Assembly (NCBI GenBank): GCA_002368175.1 | Contig: AP018172.1 | Span: 6,947,001-7,011,000, forward strand | Reading direction: 5' to 3' | Origin: Calothrix sp. NIES-2098 | GTDB lineage: Bacteria > Cyanobacteriota > Cyanobacteriia > Cyanobacteriales > Nostocaceae | Length of the DNA: 64,000 nucleotides | In this document: positions 17,514-26,783 of the stretch, piece after piece | Layout: each line of letters begins with the position of its first letter | How positions within the stretch are numbered: position 1 is the first letter of the stretch | Program-made: the position numbers and the translations under genes | Notes under the pieces: model-generated | What the model saw: only the letters and a program-made list of their open reading frames with translations | Told to the model about the DNA's origin: nothing | Databases searched by the model: none

Positions 17514-17855
17514 TTAAAGAATCAAAATTGTACGTGAAAATCAGGATAGTAGGGATCGCTAAATTTGATTTAGGCTTGTTATATATTGGCCAACCTAAAA
17601 CCAGGCAGTTGTTTCGTCACCATCAATAATAATGAATCCCAATTTCCTATTTCCTATCTTGCAACTGAAAGGAATAAAAGAATTTGGTCAAGAATATTGG
17701 CAGAATTTCCTTGATTGTATGCCTATAGTTGATATTGAATGTCTTAAATAATAACAATATTCAAGCTCTCTAGATAAATCTAGAGAGCTTAATAGTTTAG
17801 AATTTTGGGAAGGGTGTTGACCCTTAACTCAAAAATATTTTTCAGAAGTAATTGA
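17514..17855. terminator. Intergenic region with a perfect 12-bp hairpin between convergent genes
   Basis: The only structure seen is AAGCTCTCTAGA (17763-17774), loop TAAA, then TCTAGAGAGCTT (17779-17790). It lies between the ends of the 63-residue gene (plus) and the deaminase-like gene (minus). There is no strong T run, so it may stabilise or end either transcript. Nothing else is recognised in the interval. Confidence 0.55.
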
Positions 17856-18899
17856 TTAATCCCTCATTGCTAAAACTTTCGGGGGTTCAGGTTTTAGCAA
17901 TCCATTCAATAGAGATGCAGGACGTTCGCCGTGAGGCCAAGCAAATGCATGACGGAAAGCTGCATCCTGACAAGCTTGCAACTGTTTAAAGTTAATAATG
18001 TCGTATGTCAAAAGATTTTCATACTCAAATGGCAGACGTACATTGTGCAAACCAGCATTATCCGTACAAATAGCAATGTCTACGCCAGTTTCAAAACAGC
18101 GGTCAAAAACTAACTTGAGTTGACGTATATCTTGTAAAGTACCTGTTTTTAGATAAGTTGTCGGGCAAACCTCTAAACATTGCTTTCTTTTAGCTATATC
18201 TGGGAGTAGCTCAGGATACAATAGCGGAATTTGAATTCCGTGACCAATTCGCTTCAAATAAGGTAAAAGTTGGGTGTAACAACCTGCGGTAGTTTCGTAA
18301 AGATGTCCGGTAGTCTTAATACCTAAAGAGCAGGCATAATCATACAGGTTCATCCATTCTTCCAAACGTTCAGCGTAGTAACTATCACCCCCAGCGATGT
18401 CTACTGCACAGACATACTGTTTGTTTTGCACCGCCAAATCAATAATTGCTTTATTCACCTCATAAGGTAAACGCGAGTGCATACAGAGAATTTGGCTAGT
18501 CACAATTGGATATTCTTCCAACTGACTGGCTTTTCCCACAACTTCTATAATTTCTGCCATCTTGTCAATTCTTTCGGATTGACTTAAATGTTCAGGTGTT
18601 CGCAGATAGGGAGTGTAACGCAGTTCCAAATAAGCCAAATTCTCAAATATATAAGCACCCCGTAGCAAGCGATAGATAAAGTAAGGCAAAGTTTCTACAG
18701 TCTGCACGCTTTCTACTAAGGTATGCAATTCTAGATACTCATCTAGGGTGTTGCGCGGTCTTGTATAAAAGTCTTCAAATTCAGGATAGTCCGCAAATCG
18801 GGAAATCAATTGTGATGCATGTCTCTCGAAATAACGCCATAACACACGAGGTACAACCGAACCGCCCAAATGCCGATGCAATTCAGCGTATAAAGCCAT
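17856..18899 (-). CDS. Adenosine deaminase-like protein with altered active-site motifs
   Basis: The 347-residue protein has the overall pattern of the adenosine/AMP deaminase superfamily: ELHRHLGGS at the N-terminus (metal HxH), CAVDIAGGDSYY, RIGHGIQ, EVCPTTYLKTG and ICTDNAGLHNV. Two catalytic motifs differ from true adenosine deaminase. The HAGE helix reads GHLYETT, so the metal His is kept and the Glu is displaced by one. The TDDP motif reads TDNAG, so the second Asp is lost. It is probably a diverged deaminase with another substrate, or a non-deaminase hydrolase of the same barrel. The gene is monocistronic. Confidence 0.75.
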   Translation of the reverse strand: MALYAELHRHLGGSVVPRVLWRYFERHASQLISRFADYPEFEDFYTRPRNTLDEYLELHTLVESVQTVETLPYFIYRLLRGAYIFENLAYLELRYTPYLRTPEHLSQSERIDKMAEIIEVVGKASQLEEYPIVTSQILCMHSRLPYEVNKAIIDLAVQNKQYVCAVDIAGGDSYYAERLEEWMNLYDYACSLGIKTTGHLYETTAGCYTQLLPYLKRIGHGIQIPLLYPELLPDIAKRKQCLEVCPTTYLKTGTLQDIRQLKLVFDRCFETGVDIAICTDNAGLHNVRLPFEYENLLTYDIINFKQLQACQDAAFRHAFAWPHGERPASLLNGLLKPEPPKVLAMRD

Positions 18900-19130
18900 A
18901 GTGGTTTTTTCGGGAAAAATTTTAATAATCTTAACAATAAGATAGCGAAAAAAAATCTCTATCCGCAGGAATATTCGTAAAACTATTGTTAATTTATGAC
19001 TTTGACCAATTTCAGCACTGAGTCATTTGTCATTGGTCATTTGTGATTTAACCCAGATCTCCCCTTTCTTTATCCCTCTTATCCTTGATTAACATATGGT
19101 AATGAAAAATCTTCAGTGGGGTCGCGTGAT

Positions 19131-21665
19131 TTACAACTCAGCACTCATAAGTTTGACTGCGCTAATTGTTTGCAATAACTCTTTAGTAGTGCAGGGTTTG
19201 GATAAAAATGCTCTTACACCCATGTTAGCGGCTTCTCTCTTGGTTTGAGTTGATAACAGCCCACTCATGACAATAATTTTGACATAGGGATTAATTTTTT
19301 TTAGCTGGTGAATAGCGATCGCACCATCCATCTCTGGCATCATCAGATCGAGCAACACTGCACTAATTTGTTGTTGGTACTGAGCATACAATGCTACTGC
19401 TTCTATACCATTACTAGCTGTTAAAACCCGATAATTATATGTTTCCAAAGATGATTTGGTAATTTCTCGAATTCCTGCTTCATCATCGACTACCAAAATT
19501 AATTCTCTATTTCCTGTTGTGGCTTCAAGTTCAGGAGCATTAGCTATTTGAGTACGATTGACTATTGCGGGTAAGTAAACTGTAAATTGAGTACCTTTGC
19601 CAATTTCACTATCAATATTTACAAAACCATTGTGGTTTTTAATAATACCTAAAGCTGTAGACAATCCTAAACCTGTACCTTTGCCTAGGTCTTTGGTGGT
19701 AAAAAATGGCTCAAAAATACGTTCTTGAATTTCTGGCGATATCCCCATACCTGTATCGATGACAGAAATCGCCACATAGGAACCTGCTTGAGCATTCATA
19801 TTTAACTGCACATACTTCTCATCAATAACCAAATTCTCCCCTACAATTTTTAAAATGCCGCCCTCTGGCATGGCATCGCGAGCATTAACTACCAGGTTCA
19901 TGAGTACTTGATGCAGTTGGGTGGGATTTCCAAACACATACCAGAGATTTTCGGATACATCTACATCACAGGTAATGGATTTGGGAAAAGTTTGGTTGAC
20001 GATCTGCTCAATTTCTTGTATTAATTGCCTAACTTGTACGATTGTCCGTTTGCCTTCAATACCCCGTGCAAAAGACAAAACTTGCTTGAGTAAACTAGCG
20101 CCGCGTTTGACGTTATTTTCTAGGGTTTGTAGTATGCGTTGACTTTGTTGGTCGTGCAATTTCATCTGCAATAACTCAACTGACATTAACACTGGAGCTA
20201 GTACATTGTTAAGGTCGTGAGCGATTCCGCCAGCAAGAGTTCCAATACTCTCTAAGCGTTGCGATCGCAAAAGTTGTGCTTCTAATTGTTTTTGCTGAGT
20301 AATTTCTGTACTAACACTGAGAATTGATTTTGGTTGATTTTTTTCATCCCGCATCAGTGTCCAGCGGCTTTCAACGATAATTTCTCTACCATCTTTTGTT
20401 AGGTGCTGCAATTCGCCTCGCCATTCACCTGTGTGGATGACTTGAAAAAATGCATCTTGTAGCTGTGGTGAAGTTTTTTTATACAAAAGCTCTACAACAT
20501 TTTTACCCACAGTTTCCTCAAGCTTCCAGCCGTAGATACGTTCAGCACCTTTATTCCAAAATAATATTTGATTGTGAATATTTCTGACTAAAATCGCATC
20601 GGTTGCGACATCTAAAAGTGCGGCTTGTTCGCGGATTTTCTGTTCTGCTTGTTGGCGTTTAGTAATATCTCGCGTCACTGCTAAATGCAGAAATGTACCA
20701 TCGGATTCGTTACGCAGCGGTACAGCATGAGTTTCCATCCAGCGACGAGTACCTCTAAATCCAACGATTTCAAACTCTAAAGTACCCTTTTCTCCTTGAC
20801 AAACACGTTCGTGCAAAGCCAAAAAAGCTTCTTTATATTCTGGTGCGATCGCAGCATCAATTGGCTTACCAATCAAGCCTTCAGCACTTTCTAACTCAAT
20901 CATTGCCAGTCCAGAAGCATTAATTTCTAAGAGAGTACCATCCCTTGCAATTAACTTAATACATTCTGGTTCTGCATCTATAATCGCTCGCAGACGATTC
21001 TCACTTTGGCGTAAATTCAATTCTGTCTGCTGAAGTCGGTTTACATAACGCCACAACAAATCATATAACAATGCAACTAATAATAAATCTATGAAAGCAG
21101 CCAATAAAAATGTGGTAATCGAATTGTAAGCATTTGCTTGCGACTGCTGACTCTGCTGTTGTAATATTTTTTGTTCTGCTTCTAGTTTGTCGTAAATTAA
21201 CTTTTGAATATCATTGCTCAACATTTGATAGTTATCAGAAATAACTAATTTCTGAACAGCATTCAATCCTTGCTGCTGAGAAATAGAAATTTCCAGTTCC
21301 AATATTTTGAGTTTGTAAGTAATTTTCTCCTCAAGTACAGAAATTAGTTGCTGATTTTGAGAAGCCTGAGTTAACTTTTTCAGAATCTGGATATTGTTAT
21401 CAGTCTGTTTTCGCGCTTCAAGATAAGCTGTTAAATTTTCTGCATTTGCAGTTAGGAGATAGCTACGTTGTGCAATTTCAGCATTTTGCAGTTTTGCATA
21501 TAGAGTTTCTAATTGAGTAATAATTTCCTGGGACTGTGTCACCCATTGCTGTTTGTGAATCAGCTTTGTAGTTGTACTGTAGGAAACTACAGCATTAGTG
21601 AATAAAACTGCCAAGACCAGAATAAATACTACTCTCAGCTTTTGGATGACAGACCATTTCATCAT
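19131..21665 (-). CDS. Hybrid sensor histidine kinase: CHASE3-PAS-PAS-HisKA-HATPase-receiver
   Basis: The 844-residue protein begins with a membrane helix (about 12-32), an extracytoplasmic CHASE3-like helical domain (about 35-175) and a second membrane helix (about 182-203). Two PAS/PAC units follow (about 222-465), each ending in a DITK/TEITQQKQ linker. The kinase has GGIAHDLNNVLAPV with the phosphoacceptor His, an N box in NLVVNARDAMPEGG, and G boxes DTGMGI and GKGTGLGLS. A C-terminal receiver (about 720-840) has DDE and LLDLMMPEMDG with the phospho-Asp. Its HDLNNVLAP signature is of the NtrB-like family. The cognate regulator is not adjacent. The minus-strand start is preceded by a short GC-rich stretch and then AT-rich DNA. 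Confidence 0.93.
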   Translation of the reverse strand: MMKWSVIQKLRVVFILVLAVLFTNAVVSYSTTTKLIHKQQWVTQSQEIITQLETLYAKLQNAEIAQRSYLLTANAENLTAYLEARKQTDNNIQILKKLTQASQNQQLISVLEEKITYKLKILELEISISQQQGLNAVQKLVISDNYQMLSNDIQKLIYDKLEAEQKILQQQSQQSQANAYNSITTFLLAAFIDLLLVALLYDLLWRYVNRLQQTELNLRQSENRLRAIIDAEPECIKLIARDGTLLEINASGLAMIELESAEGLIGKPIDAAIAPEYKEAFLALHERVCQGEKGTLEFEIVGFRGTRRWMETHAVPLRNESDGTFLHLAVTRDITKRQQAEQKIREQAALLDVATDAILVRNIHNQILFWNKGAERIYGWKLEETVGKNVVELLYKKTSPQLQDAFFQVIHTGEWRGELQHLTKDGREIIVESRWTLMRDEKNQPKSILSVSTEITQQKQLEAQLLRSQRLESIGTLAGGIAHDLNNVLAPVLMSVELLQMKLHDQQSQRILQTLENNVKRGASLLKQVLSFARGIEGKRTIVQVRQLIQEIEQIVNQTFPKSITCDVDVSENLWYVFGNPTQLHQVLMNLVVNARDAMPEGGILKIVGENLVIDEKYVQLNMNAQAGSYVAISVIDTGMGISPEIQERIFEPFFTTKDLGKGTGLGLSTALGIIKNHNGFVNIDSEIGKGTQFTVYLPAIVNRTQIANAPELEATTGNRELILVVDDEAGIREITKSSLETYNYRVLTASNGIEAVALYAQYQQQISAVLLDLMMPEMDGAIAIHQLKKINPYVKIIVMSGLLSTQTKREAANMGVRAFLSKPCTTKELLQTISAVKLMSAEL

Positions 21666-22550
21666 GCGATCGCCCTTTATGCGGCAGATATCCCTATTCG
21701 TTAAAATTAAAGATTAAAAATCAAATCCCTAACAGAAGTCAAGAATCTGGACAGCACTAGCAATACAGCACGCTCTGTGATATGTGTTCAGCCATACACT
21801 AACATTGTTAACAACCACAGAAATACTTCACTTTCACCAATTATCGGGTAATCCTGAGACACAAAAGGCACTGAAAAAGTTCCTTTTATTGCCTAAGAAT
21901 AATTTACATAAAAGCTTTGGGTTTCAATCAATGTTATTATCGCTACACTATTTACTCATAACTATCTAGATGCTGTTGGTCAATCTCAAAACTGTCAAAG
22001 TCAATCTATTCTAACTGATATTATTTATTTAAATATATATTTCCACTAAATCTGATTCAAAAAATTGATTTTCTAAGTTAAAATCAATTGCATTTTATAC
22101 ATAAGTATTGCATTTCAATTAATATGATGGTTGAAATATATTTTTTATACTAAATTTCAACTGTATAAAAGCATATAATCAAAAAATATGCCAAATAATT
22201 TGCAAGTTAATAACACACTTGATGCAAAATACATGTGTACTGATAACTAAATTACAGATTCTCGCTGAGTAAATTCATGACTCAGAAATTCCATAAAATG
22301 CCTCTAGATATAGCAATTTATTTCTGAAGCCAAACAGACTCATGAATCCAAAACGATTCTTGAATTTTTAGTCTTGACTCTGGACTAACCTTGTACGTAA
22401 GTATGCAGTGTTCGGGGCTAGGACTTGACTTAGTTGGTCTTTAGTTGCTGGTGAATTTATCTCAATAAGTATTCTGTACTGTGCTTGACATAGATAACAG
22501 AATATGTTGATAATTATTGTTTGTGGAAACTTTACCTATAAAATAAAAGC
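21666..22550. other. Long AT-rich intergenic region
   Basis: This is nearly 900 bp between the divergent kinase gene and purA. A 61-codon plus-strand frame at 21784-21969 has no recognisable features and is probably chance. The region must contain both promoters. I see no repeat or RNA that I can define. Confidence 0.5.
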
Positions 22551-23894
22551 TTGGCTAACGTCATTGTCATAGGTGCCCAGTGGGGCGATGAAGGAAAAGG
22601 TAAAATAACAGACTTACTCAGCCGCTCCGCAGATGTTGTTGTACGTTACCAAGGGGGTGTCAACGCTGGACACACAATTGTAGTTAAAGGTCAAACCTTT
22701 AAGCTACATTTGATTCCCTCTGGTATTTTGTACCCAGATACCGAATGCATTATCGGCTGTGGTACAGTTATCGATCCGAAAGTCCTGATAGCAGAACTAG
22801 ATCAACTAGAAAAACTAAATATTTCCACGAATAATCTGCTAATTTCTGAGACAGCCCATGTCACCATGCCTTATCATCGATTGATCGATCGGGCATCGGA
22901 AGAGCGACGGGGAAGCCACAAAATTGGCACTACTGGCCGAGGCATAGGGCCTACCTATGCTGATAAATCTGAGCGTACAGGCATCAGAGTTTTAGACTTG
23001 ATGGACCCTCAGGGTTTACGCGACCAGTTAGAGTGGACGATTAATTATAAAAACGCAATTTTAGAAAAGCTTTACAACTTACCTCCTCTCGACCCAGAAG
23101 AGGTAATTGAAGAATATCTGGGGTATGCAGATCGCTTACGCCCTTACGTTGTTGATAGTTCGCTCAAGATTTACGATGCGATTCAACGGCGACGGAATAT
23201 TTTGTTTGAAGGCGCACAAGGGACGCTCCTCGACCTAGATCATGGCACTTATCCCTACGTCACCTCCTCGAATCCAGTAGCAGGGGGGGCTTGCGTTGGC
23301 ACCGGATTAGGGCCGACAATGATTGACCGGGTAATTGGGGTGTCGAAAGCTTACACAACACGAGTTGGTGAAGGGCCTTTTCCAACCGAACTACAAGGTG
23401 AATTGGGAGAATTGTTGTGCGATCGCGGTGCCGAATTTGGTACAACTACTGGTAGGAAGCGTCGCTGCGGCTGGTTTGATGCTGTGATCGGTCGCTATGC
23501 CGTTCGGATTAACGGCATGGACTGTCTAGCAATCACCAAACTAGATGTCCTCGATGAACTTGAGGAAATCAAAGTTTGTATCGCCTATGAAATAGATGGC
23601 GAACGCTGCGAACACTTCCCCACCAGTGCGCGTCAATTTGCCCGGTGTCGTCCCATCTACAAAACCTTACCAGGCTGGCAAGTATCTACAAGTAACTGCC
23701 GCGCCTTAGAAGACTTGCCACAGCAAGCCCTAGACTATCTAAAATTCTTAGCAGAATTGATGGAAGTCCCGATCGCGATCGTCTCCTTAGGAGCTAGCCG
23801 CGATCAAACCATAATTGTAGAAGACCCAATTCACGGGCCTAAACGTGCTTTATTGCACCCTGACGGTACTCCCGTCTCCTTACTCAGTGCTTAA
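22551..23894 (+). CDS. purA: Adenylosuccinate synthetase
   Basis: The 447-residue enzyme converts IMP, aspartate and GTP to adenylosuccinate, the first committed step to AMP. The signature GAQWGDEGKGKITD is at the N-terminus; GGVNAGHTI, GTTGRGIGPTYADK, EGAQGTLLDLDHGTYP and TTTGRKRRCGWFDAV follow in order. The start is a TTG, the only start-like codon that gives the expected MANVIVIG N-terminus, and no good ribosome binding site precedes it. Expression may therefore be limited at translation. The gene is single; purS and purQ lie about 10 kb away. Confidence 0.97.
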   Translation: MANVIVIGAQWGDEGKGKITDLLSRSADVVVRYQGGVNAGHTIVVKGQTFKLHLIPSGILYPDTECIIGCGTVIDPKVLIAELDQLEKLNISTNNLLISETAHVTMPYHRLIDRASEERRGSHKIGTTGRGIGPTYADKSERTGIRVLDLMDPQGLRDQLEWTINYKNAILEKLYNLPPLDPEEVIEEYLGYADRLRPYVVDSSLKIYDAIQRRRNILFEGAQGTLLDLDHGTYPYVTSSNPVAGGACVGTGLGPTMIDRVIGVSKAYTTRVGEGPFPTELQGELGELLCDRGAEFGTTTGRKRRCGWFDAVIGRYAVRINGMDCLAITKLDVLDELEEIKVCIAYEIDGERCEHFPTSARQFARCRPIYKTLPGWQVSTSNCRALEDLPQQALDYLKFLAELMEVPIAIVSLGASRDQTIIVEDPIHGPKRALLHPDGTPVSLLSA

Positions 23895-23961
23895 AGCCAG
23901 TCATTAGTCATCAGTCATTAACAAATGACAAATGACAAATGACCAATGACCCTTCGGGTTC

Positions 23962-24001
23962 ACCAGTTGTTCATGGGGGAAACCCCCAAGACCACACTGG
24001 T
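23962..24001. repeat. Nested palindrome, about 40 bp (copy 1 of 3)
   Basis: Outer arms ACCAGT (23962-23967) and ACTGGT (23996-24001) enclose inner arms GGGGG and CCCCC around an AAA loop. The layout matches the palindromes at 26668-26708 and 46841-46881. It follows a heptamer tract (TGACAAA/TGACCAA, about 23905-23950) in the purA-rplY gap. Confidence 0.75.
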
Positions 24002-24033
24002 TCTCCAATGACAATTTACCACAAACAACTTGT

Positions 24034-24330
24034 ATGGCTCTGACAGTCGAATCTAAAAAGCGACCAGAAGGTAGCAAGCCTAAGGCTTTGCGCCGTTCTG
24101 GATTAATCCCTGCCAATTTATACGGTCACAGCGGTGCCGAATCAATTTCCCTCGTAGTTGATGCTAAAACAGTTGAGCGCCTGCTTAAACACGCTGTTGT
24201 CAACAAAACAGAAGTTGAACTCAACATTCCGGAAATTCAGTGGAGTGGTAAAACCATAGTCCGAGAAGTTCAGTCCCATCCGGCTAAAGGTACAACCTAC
24301 CACGTCAGCTTTTTTGCTGCCAAAAGCTAA
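24034..24330 (+). CDS. rplY: 50S ribosomal protein bL25 (short form)
   Basis: The 98-residue protein matches the 5S rRNA-binding core of bL25: VESKKRPEGSKPKALRRSGLIPANLYGH, then VDAKTVERLLKHA and TIVREVQSHPAKG. It lacks the C-terminal CTC domain found in many bacteria. It binds 5S rRNA in the large subunit. It follows purA by 139 bp filled with repeats, so co-transcription is uncertain. A strong terminator lies 58 bp downstream. Confidence 0.93.
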   Translation: MALTVESKKRPEGSKPKALRRSGLIPANLYGHSGAESISLVVDAKTVERLLKHAVVNKTEVELNIPEIQWSGKTIVREVQSHPAKGTTYHVSFFAAKS

Positions 24331-24388
24331 TTGCGGAAGATATTTAATCTTTCTTGCTACCTAAAGTTTGTCATAATTACTGATGATG

Positions 24389-24412
24389 CCAGGGGTAAAA
24401 CCCTGGTTTTTT
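24389..24412 (+). terminator. Intrinsic terminator after rplY
   Basis: The stem CCAGGG/CCCTGG with a GTAAAA loop is followed by six T. Confidence 0.88.
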
Positions 24413-24514
24413 GTTAAGCTAGCAGCGTAAATAGCGAGAGCCAAAATTACAAATACCGAGAATTTGAAATAATTATCTGTGTTGATTGGCGGTTAAAAAT
24501 TTAAATTAGAAATT

Positions 24515-26056
24515 ATGACAGAAGCGACTATTCCAGCGTTAATTCAGCAAATGTTGCAGCCTGGATTTTATCCCCATGCTGTTCTCGAACCCATTCAATT
24601 GATTCAAACTCACGTTTCTTATGTACTGCTGACAGGTGATTATGTCTATAAAGTAAAAAAGCCCGTAAATTTTGGTTTTTTAGACTACTCAACTTTAGAG
24701 AAACGGGAACATTTTTGCCACGAAGAATTGCGGTTAAATCAGCGGGGTGCTGGAGAACTGTATTTAGAAGTGTTACCTATCACTCTGAACGGGGAGCAAT
24801 ACCATCTGGGAGGAACCGATGAACCTGTAGAATATGTGCTGAAGATGCGCCAGTTTCCTCAAGAAGTTTTGTTGAGCGCTCTATTTGAACAAGGTAAGTT
24901 AAATGAGACACAACTAGAGGAATTGGGAAGAGTAGTAGCTCAATACCATGCCAAAACTGAGACAAACGATTATATTAAGAGTTTTGGTGAAATACCGCAA
25001 GTTCGCGCTGCCTTTGACGAAAATTACGAGCAAACCGAGAAATATATACGTGGCCCTCAAACTCAAGTACAGTTTGACGAAACTAAAGCCTATACCGAGC
25101 GTTTTTTTGCAGAACGCTCAGAATTATTTGCTAGCAGAATTCAAAATAACTACATCCGCGAATGTCATGGAGATTTACATTTAAGAAATATTGCTCTATG
25201 GCATGACAAAATCATGCTGTTCGATTGCATTGAATTTAATGAGCCGTTTCGCTTTGTTGATGTCATGTTCGATATCGCCTATGCGGTTATGGATTTAGAA
25301 GCACAGCAGCGAAAAGACCTCAGTAATGCTTATTTGAATACTTATGTAGAACAGACCGGGGACTGGGAAGGGTTACAGATTTTACCCATATATTTAATTC
25401 GTCAGTCATATGTACGCGCAAAGGTGACATCATTTTTGTTAGACGATCCTGGTGTACCAGTAGCAGTCAAGGAAGAAGCGACAAAAACGGCAGCAAAATA
25501 TTACACGCTAGCCTGGGAGTATACTAAACCCAAACAAGGGCAACTAATACTCATGTCGGGTTTATCTGGCTCTGGTAAAAGTACTACAGCGCGATATTTA
25601 GCCCGTCAACTAGGAGCAATTCACATTCGCTCAGATGCAGTTCGCAAACACTTAGCAGGAATTCCCTTATTAGAACGGGGTGGTGATGAAATATATACAC
25701 CAGAGATGACGCAAAAAACTTATGCACGGTTGCTGGAATTAGGAATTATACTGGCTAATCAAGGTTTTTCTGTCATTTTGGATGCTAAGTATGACCGACA
25801 ACATTTACGTCAAGAGGCAATTACCCAAGCCGAAAAACATCAAATACCTCTTCACATTGTTCAATGCACAGCGCCCTTAGAAGTTGTGCAAGAGCGTCTT
25901 CATAAACGTACTGGGGATATCGCTGATGCTACTGCCGATCTATTGACATCTCAACTGAAACAATTTGAAGAATTTGCCGACACAGAAAAACCCTACGTTA
26001 AGATTTGGGATACAACTCAGCCACAACAGGCACAATTGAAAGCAATAATTCCCTAA
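24515..26056 (+). CDS. Fused APH-like kinase and P-loop (AAA-type) kinase
   Basis: The 513-residue protein joins two kinase folds. Residues about 1-335 are aminoglycoside phosphotransferase-like, with YVYKVKKPVNFGFLDYST near the start, the catalytic ECHGDLHLRN loop and the metal-binding FDCIEF. Residues about 345-513 form a P-loop kinase with GLSGSGKST, then IRSDAVRK and LDAKYDRQHLR, like gluconate kinase or zeta-type small-molecule kinases. This two-domain family is widespread but its substrate is not settled to my knowledge, so antibiotic resistance should not be assumed. A small membrane protein gene follows after 16 bp, which suggests an operon. Confidence 0.88.
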   Translation: MTEATIPALIQQMLQPGFYPHAVLEPIQLIQTHVSYVLLTGDYVYKVKKPVNFGFLDYSTLEKREHFCHEELRLNQRGAGELYLEVLPITLNGEQYHLGGTDEPVEYVLKMRQFPQEVLLSALFEQGKLNETQLEELGRVVAQYHAKTETNDYIKSFGEIPQVRAAFDENYEQTEKYIRGPQTQVQFDETKAYTERFFAERSELFASRIQNNYIRECHGDLHLRNIALWHDKIMLFDCIEFNEPFRFVDVMFDIAYAVMDLEAQQRKDLSNAYLNTYVEQTGDWEGLQILPIYLIRQSYVRAKVTSFLLDDPGVPVAVKEEATKTAAKYYTLAWEYTKPKQGQLILMSGLSGSGKSTTARYLARQLGAIHIRSDAVRKHLAGIPLLERGGDEIYTPEMTQKTYARLLELGIILANQGFSVILDAKYDRQHLRQEAITQAEKHQIPLHIVQCTAPLEVVQERLHKRTGDIADATADLLTSQLKQFEEFADTEKPYVKIWDTTQPQQAQLKAIIP

Positions 26057-26072
26057 TAGCTTTATTTATCTC

Positions 26073-26573
26073 ATGGCACAGAAAAACGACTTGTTTAATT
26101 TTTCGCCAAACTTCCTATCGCAACTGATATTTGGCTTAATTTTAACCCTTGTATTGTCAATGACAGGGACATCTCTAACCCTGAGCATCTTTTTCGGTAT
26201 CATGGGTGGCTTCACTTTAGGTTGGATCGCAGCAGCAGGCAAGAGTAGTGCCCAACCCCAGACTGTAGCTTCCTCTGATGGTATCGATGCAGCATTGAAA
26301 TATTGGTTATTGTTCTTGATCGGTTTTCGTTGGTTAGGTTATCCAGCACCTATGAGTATTTTATTGGGGGCACTGGGTGCTTTAGGTGCAGGCTGGACGA
26401 TCGCTTGGTGGGGAAGTAAAGAAGAAACGAGAGCTCAGCTACCACTAGAACCCACAGAAGAGGCAGAAGAAGACCAATCTAGTGCTAGAGGCACTGTCAA
26501 GCGGAGAAGAAAAGCTACACGGCGTTTCCGCCGGACATCTGGAGGTATCAATTTTAGATTTTGGGAACGGTGA
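26073..26573 (+). CDS. Membrane protein with basic C-terminal tail, unknown function
   Basis: The 166-residue protein has about four hydrophobic segments (about 14-32, 34-52, 73-86 and 90-110) with Gly-rich, glycine-zipper-like helices (GIMGGFTLGW, LLGALGALGAGW). An acidic patch (EPTEEAEEDQ) and a very basic tail (KRRRKATRRFRR) follow. The tail could contact membrane phospholipid or nucleic acid. It lies 16 bp after the fused-kinase gene and is probably co-transcribed. No family was recognised. Confidence 0.7.
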   Translation: MAQKNDLFNFSPNFLSQLIFGLILTLVLSMTGTSLTLSIFFGIMGGFTLGWIAAAGKSSAQPQTVASSDGIDAALKYWLLFLIGFRWLGYPAPMSILLGALGALGAGWTIAWWGSKEETRAQLPLEPTEEAEEDQSSARGTVKRRRKATRRFRRTSGGINFRFWER

Positions 26574-26646
26574 AATTAGGTAATTGGTCAAGGGTCAATA
26601 GTCATTCTTACAAAGTTCTGTTCGTCACAGACGTTGGCGAAGCCAT

Positions 26647-26708
26647 CGGAGGCAACCTCCGCTCGACGCCAGTTCGTTCAAGTCGGGAGACCCGCCTACA
26701 CGACTGGC
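26647..26708. repeat. Palindromic repeat cluster including nested palindrome copy 2 of 3
   Basis: CGGAGG-CAA-CCTCCG (26647-26661) is followed by a nested palindrome. Its outer arms are GCCAGT (26668-26673) and ACTGGC (26703-26708), and its inner arms are CGGG and CCCG around AGA. The element lies in the gap before the YdcF-type gene. It matches the copies at 23962 and 46841 in length and layout, with compensating base changes in the arms. Confidence 0.78.
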
Positions 26709-26783
26709 TCGACTTTGCGCTTTGTCATTTGCCATTGGTTATTTCTCCCTGGCGACCCTCATCTCTAGTTTCTAGCTTTCACT

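Noticed and set aside
21784..21969. 61-codon plus-strand frame in the purA upstream gap
   Set aside because: Low-complexity hydrophobic translation without features or ribosome binding site.
24515..26056. Reading the APH domain as an antibiotic-resistance gene
   Set aside because: The fold is shared by many metabolic kinases and the fused family is widespread in non-resistant bacteria; no mobile resistance context.
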